A DNA stretch of 9,916 nt from Flavobacteriales bacterium (GTDB taxonomy: Bacteria > Bacteroidota > Bacteroidia > Flavobacteriales > Crocinitomicaceae), in assembly GCA_947375085.1 (NCBI GenBank), contig CANCEQ010000111.1, positions 1 to 9,916 on the forward strand, written 5' to 3'. Every line of letters begins with the position of its first letter. Positions within the stretch are counted from its first letter, which is position 1. The notes below the pieces were generated by a model. The model saw only the letters and a program-made list of their open reading frames with translations, was not told where the DNA came from and did no database searches. A program made the position numbers and the translations under genes. Positions 7,252 through 9,916 of this stretch are shown here, piece after piece.

Positions 7252-8484
7252 CTATGCGTCCAATTCACCTGCGATGACATTCATACTACTTAAAGTCAAT
7301 ACAGCATCGCTGATCGTTTGACCTTTAATCATTTCTGGATATGCTTGATAATATATAAAGCAAGGGCGACGGAATTGTAAACGGTAAGGTGAACGACCTC
7401 CATCACTGATTAAATAAAATCCTAATTCTCCATTACCGCCTTCAACTGATTGGTAAATTTCACCAACTGGAACAGGAGTTTCTCCCATTACTATTTTGAA
7501 ATGGTAAATCAATGCTTCCATTTTCTCGTAAACATCTTGTTTAGCAGGTAAATAGAATTCAGGAACATCAGCATGATACGGGCCTTCCGGCATTTTAGCT
7601 AATGCTTGTTTTATAATTGATAAACTCTGACGAATTTCTTCTTGACGAACTTGAAAACGATCATACGTATCTCCTTGAGAACCAACAGGTACGATAAAAT
7701 CGAAATCTTCATAAGAACAGTAAGGATTCATGACACGAACGTCATAATCAACACCTGCCGCTCTTAAATTTGGTCCTGAAAATGAGTATTCTAATGCTCT
7801 CTCTGCAGAAATTGGTCCTGAACCAATCGTTCTGTCCATGAAAATACGGTTACGAGAAAGTAAGTTATCGAATTCTGTGAAAATTTTTGGGAAATTGATT
7901 AAGAAAGCATCCAATTTCGTTTTGAATGTTTCCGAGAAATCTCTTTCAAAACCACCAATACGACACATATTAGTCGTTAAACGAGCACCACAAACTTCCT
8001 CAAAAAGCTCATAAATAGCCTCTCTTTGTTGAAATAAATAGGTAAAACCTGTTAAGGCTCCTGTATCTACTCCGATTACAGAATTACAAATCAAGTGGTC
8101 ATTAATACGAGCAAGCTCCATAATAATAACACGCATGTAATCAACACGTTTCGGAACAGTTATACCCGCTAATTTCTCCATTGTCAAACACCATCCAATG
8201 TTATTAATTGGTGATGAACAATAATTTAAACGGTCAGTAATTGTTGTAATTTGATTGTAAGGTCTTCTTTCTGCTAATTTTTCAAAAGCTCTGTGGATAT
8301 ACCCAACTGTTTGAACAGCATTTAAGATTTTCTCTCCATCAATCGTCAGGATATTTTCAAAAATACCATGAGTCGCTGGATGAGTCGGACCTAAATTAAG
8401 AGTCGCTAAATCACCATCAATTGTTTCATGTGATGCTCTATCTAACGCGTACTCGTCTAAATTTTCGTTTATTTCGTTACTCAT
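7252..8484 (-). CDS. nuoD: NADH-quinone oxidoreductase subunit D (49-kDa, quinone site)
   Basis: Subunit related to the large subunit of NiFe hydrogenases that forms the quinone-binding pocket with NuoB and NuoH, on the cytoplasmic side. The 410-aa product opens with a variable stretch and then NLGPTHPATHG (30-40). His39 and Tyr88 (DRLNYCSSP) correspond to the quinone-ligand residues His38 and Tyr87 of Thermus Nqo4. HRAFEKLAERRPYNQ (64-78), MELARINDHL (122-131) and MCRIGGFERDF (173-183) are further family signatures. The C-terminus SSMNVIAGELDA resembles the conserved family end. NuoD is not fused to NuoC, unlike E. coli. The ATG lies 11 bases past the nuoC stop, and the gene ends in TAG, 3 bases before nuoE. 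Confidence 0.98.
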   Translation of the reverse strand: MSNEINENLDEYALDRASHETIDGDLATLNLGPTHPATHGIFENILTIDGEKILNAVQTVGYIHRAFEKLAERRPYNQITTITDRLNYCSSPINNIGWCLTMEKLAGITVPKRVDYMRVIIMELARINDHLICNSVIGVDTGALTGFTYLFQQREAIYELFEEVCGARLTTNMCRIGGFERDFSETFKTKLDAFLINFPKIFTEFDNLLSRNRIFMDRTIGSGPISAERALEYSFSGPNLRAAGVDYDVRVMNPYCSYEDFDFIVPVGSQGDTYDRFQVRQEEIRQSLSIIKQALAKMPEGPYHADVPEFYLPAKQDVYEKMEALIYHFKIVMGETPVPVGEIYQSVEGGNGELGFYLISDGGRSPYRLQFRRPCFIYYQAYPEMIKGQTISDAVLTLSSMNVIAGELDA

Positions 8485-8495
8485 AACAGTATCTT

Positions 8496-9008
8496 TTATT
8501 CTCTTCCGAAAAAGCGATCATCTTTATCTTCTCTTGTAGCATCTTCCAGTTGATACTCTTTACGCATTGGAAAATAATCCATTGAATCTTCGTTCAAAAT
8601 ACGCGTTAAATTCGGGTGACCTTCGAAAAGAACACCAAATAAATCAAACGTTTCTCTTTCCATCCAATTTGCTCCTGCATACAAATCTGTAAGTGTAGCA
8701 ATCGTTGGGTTTTCAATTGAAATGAATGCTTTTAAACGAATTCTGAAATTGTTTACCAAACTATGTAAATGGTATACAACTGCGATTTCACGACCTTTAT
8801 CTTCAGGATAATGTACAGCACCTAATAATGTCAAATAAGAAACTTGTAATTTGTCGTCTTTTTTCAACCATTCAATAATGGAATGTGCATCATTTGCTGG
8901 AACTTCAACAGTTAATAAGTCGAAAGGAGTCGTTAATTCTCCTATTTTATCACCGAAAGTCTCTTTTAACTTTCCGTATACTTCTTCGTTCGTTAAATTA
9001 CTCGCCAT
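8496..9008 (-). CDS. nuoC: NADH-quinone oxidoreductase subunit C (30-kDa subunit)
   Basis: Peripheral-arm subunit without cofactors that packs against NuoD and stabilises the quinone module. The family signature covers 113-138, including [20 protein letters not shown] and NLTRIL, and is followed by DYFPMRKEY (144-152) and the usual charged C-terminus. The product is 170 aa. I start at the ATG at 9008, whose minus-strand context ATGGCGAGTAA contains the nuoB stop, giving an 11-base overlap. The frame can be extended three codons upstream to a TTG at 9017, but this gains nothing and would lengthen the overlap to 20 bases. nuoC and nuoD are separate genes, 11 bases apart. Confidence 0.96.
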   Translation of the reverse strand: MASNLTNEEVYGKLKETFGDKIGELTTPFDLLTVEVPANDAHSIIEWLKKDDKLQVSYLTLLGAVHYPEDKGREIAVVYHLHSLVNNFRIRLKAFISIENPTIATLTDLYAGANWMERETFDLFGVLFEGHPNLTRILNEDSMDYFPMRKEYQLEDATREDKDDRFFGRE

Positions 9009-9558
9009 CAGACTCAATATTAAAAGTACTTAACATTTCTTTGTATTCAGAAGAATTACGACGACGAAGTGATTCATTTTTAACCATTTCGTGAATTTTC
9101 ATAATTCCATCGATAATTTGCTCAGGACGAGGAGGACAACCAGGTACATACACATCTACAGGAATTACTCTATCAATTCCTTGTAAAACACTGTATGTAT
9201 CAAAAATACCACCACTTGAAGCACATGCACCAACAGAAAGAACCCATCTAGGTTCTGCCATTTGCTCATAAACTTGCTTAAGGATCGGTGCTAATTTTTT
9301 TGAAATTGTTCCTGCTACGATTAATAAATCCGCTTGACGAGGAGAAAATGACATACGCTCCATTCCGAAACGAGCCACATCATAATTACTTCCCATTGTA
9401 GCCATAAATTCAATACCACAACAAGATGTAGCAAACGGCAAAGGCCACACAGAGTTAGCTCGTGCAGCACCTATTACTTTATCCAGCATTGTTAATTGGA
9501 AACCTTGACCATTGATCGTTTCCACACTTGCATCTACTTTTACTTTTATTTCTCCCAT
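8998..9558 (-). CDS. nuoB: NADH-quinone oxidoreductase subunit B (cluster N2)
   Basis: Carries the terminal [4Fe-4S] cluster N2, which reduces quinone at the interface with NuoD and NuoH; related to the small subunit of NiFe hydrogenases. The 186-aa product has the tandem cysteines Cys46-Cys47 in [17 protein letters not shown] (38-54), Cys112 in [10 protein letters not shown] and Cys141 in [11 protein letters not shown]. These are the four N2 ligands. [27 protein letters not shown] sequence (62-84) is also diagnostic. The C-terminus after about 160 is charged and variable. The ATG overlaps the end of nuoA by 13 bases, and the end of nuoB overlaps nuoC by 11 bases, so translation of the three genes is probably coupled. 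Confidence 0.98.
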   Translation of the reverse strand: MGEIKVKVDASVETINGQGFQLTMLDKVIGAARANSVWPLPFATSCCGIEFMATMGSNYDVARFGMERMSFSPRQADLLIVAGTISKKLAPILKQVYEQMAEPRWVLSVGACASSGGIFDTYSVLQGIDRVIPVDVYVPGCPPRPEQIIDGIMKIHEMVKNESLRRRNSSEYKEMLSTFNIESDGE

Positions 9559-9911
9559 TCTAGTGCGCCTTTTTTAAGTACGTAGAAAAATCCTATTAAG
9601 AAAAAAGCAACGAACATGATCACCGCTAATAAACCTTCTAATTGTAATGCTTTGAAATTGACTGCGTAAGGATAAAAGAAAATCACCTCAACGTCAAACA
9701 AAACGAATAATATCGCTGTTAAAAAATAACGAACTGAAACCGGAAAACGTGCATTTCCATCCGATTCAATACCACATTCGAAGTTGGCATCTTTCGTTTT
9801 TGATTTTAATTTAGGTCCAAGGATGTGCGTTACAACCAATACAACTACTACGAAAGCTATCGCAACAGCAGCCTGAATAAGGATTGGTAAATAATTATTC
9901 GGTGTTGTCAT
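9546..9911 (-). CDS. nuoA: NADH-quinone oxidoreductase subunit A
   Basis: Small membrane subunit (ND3 family) at the junction of peripheral and membrane arms, next to NuoH and NuoJ. The 121-aa product shows three hydrophobic segments at about 8-31, 62-80 and 92-112. Between helices 1 and 2 is the loop with FECGIE (44-49). Its Cys46 matches the ND3 loop cysteine known in mitochondria to change exposure between active and deactive states. Helix 2 carries [13 protein letters not shown] (71-83) with the conserved Asp73 and Glu75. It is the first gene of the operon in reading order. Only 5 bases precede the ATG in the window, so its promoter and ribosome site cannot be seen. Confidence 0.97.
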   Translation of the reverse strand: MTTPNNYLPILIQAAVAIAFVVVVLVVTHILGPKLKSKTKDANFECGIESDGNARFPVSVRYFLTAILFVLFDVEVIFFYPYAVNFKALQLEGLLAVIMFVAFFLIGFFYVLKKGALEWEK

Positions 9912-9916
9912 ACTAT

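Noticed and set aside
15..9911. Possibility that the cluster is an Mrp antiporter, formate hydrogenlyase or other complex I relative
   Set aside because: Intact nuoE, nuoF and nuoG with NADH, FMN and Fe-S motifs, quinone-site His/Tyr in NuoD and the canonical A-L order identify NADH:quinone oxidoreductase.
1..9916. tRNA, rRNA, CRISPR, insertion sequence, riboswitch or intrinsic terminator
   Set aside because: Coding sequence fills nearly the whole window, and I saw no direct repeat array, terminal inverted repeats, transposase motif or GC-rich stem with a U-run in the short gaps.

Overview
The window is the greater part of a bacterial respiratory complex I operon (proton-pumping NADH:quinone oxidoreductase, nuo genes). 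All twelve genes found lie on the minus strand, so the operon reads from right to left: nuoA (right edge), B, C, D, E, F, G, H, I, J, K and L (left edge). Each subunit is recognised from family motifs read in its translation. nuoM and nuoN, which complete the usual 14-gene set, are not in the window; the sequence ends 14 bases past the nuoL stop, so they would be expected just beyond the left edge.

The DNA is AT-rich and most starts lack a convincing Shine-Dalgarno sequence. nuoC and nuoD are separate genes. nuoG is very short (322 aa), ending after its iron-sulfur part and a small Cys-rich module, with no large molybdopterin-type domain. The NuoH, NuoI and NuoG sequences resemble what I recall from Flavobacteriia (Bacteroidota), so a Flavobacteriales/Weeksellaceae-like organism is my best inference. 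The genus cannot be fixed from this window alone.

Layout from the 5' end of the transcript: the quinone-side connecting module (nuoB, C, D, with nuoA in the membrane) occupies about 7252-9911. The NADH dehydrogenase module (nuoE, F, G) occupies about 4384-7248. The membrane and connecting genes nuoH, I, J, K and L occupy about 15-4384. Packing is extremely tight: A/B, B/C, E/F, G/H and I/J overlap by 1-13 bases, and the remaining gaps are 2-11 bases except nuoH-nuoI (32 bases). There is no room for an internal promoter of ordinary size, and the operon promoter must lie beyond the right edge.

Electrons would enter from NADH at FMN on NuoF. They would pass through the Fe-S clusters of NuoF (N3), NuoG (N1b, N4, N5), NuoI (N6a, N6b) and NuoB (N2) to quinone at the NuoB/NuoD/NuoH interface; NuoE carries the off-path cluster N1a. 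The membrane subunits A, H, J, K and L couple this to proton translocation. All expected cluster ligands and key charged residues that I checked are present, so every gene appears functional.

I found no mobile element, CRISPR array, RNA gene or unknown gene. The most interesting feature is the minimal NuoG with an unusual five-cysteine C-terminal module.
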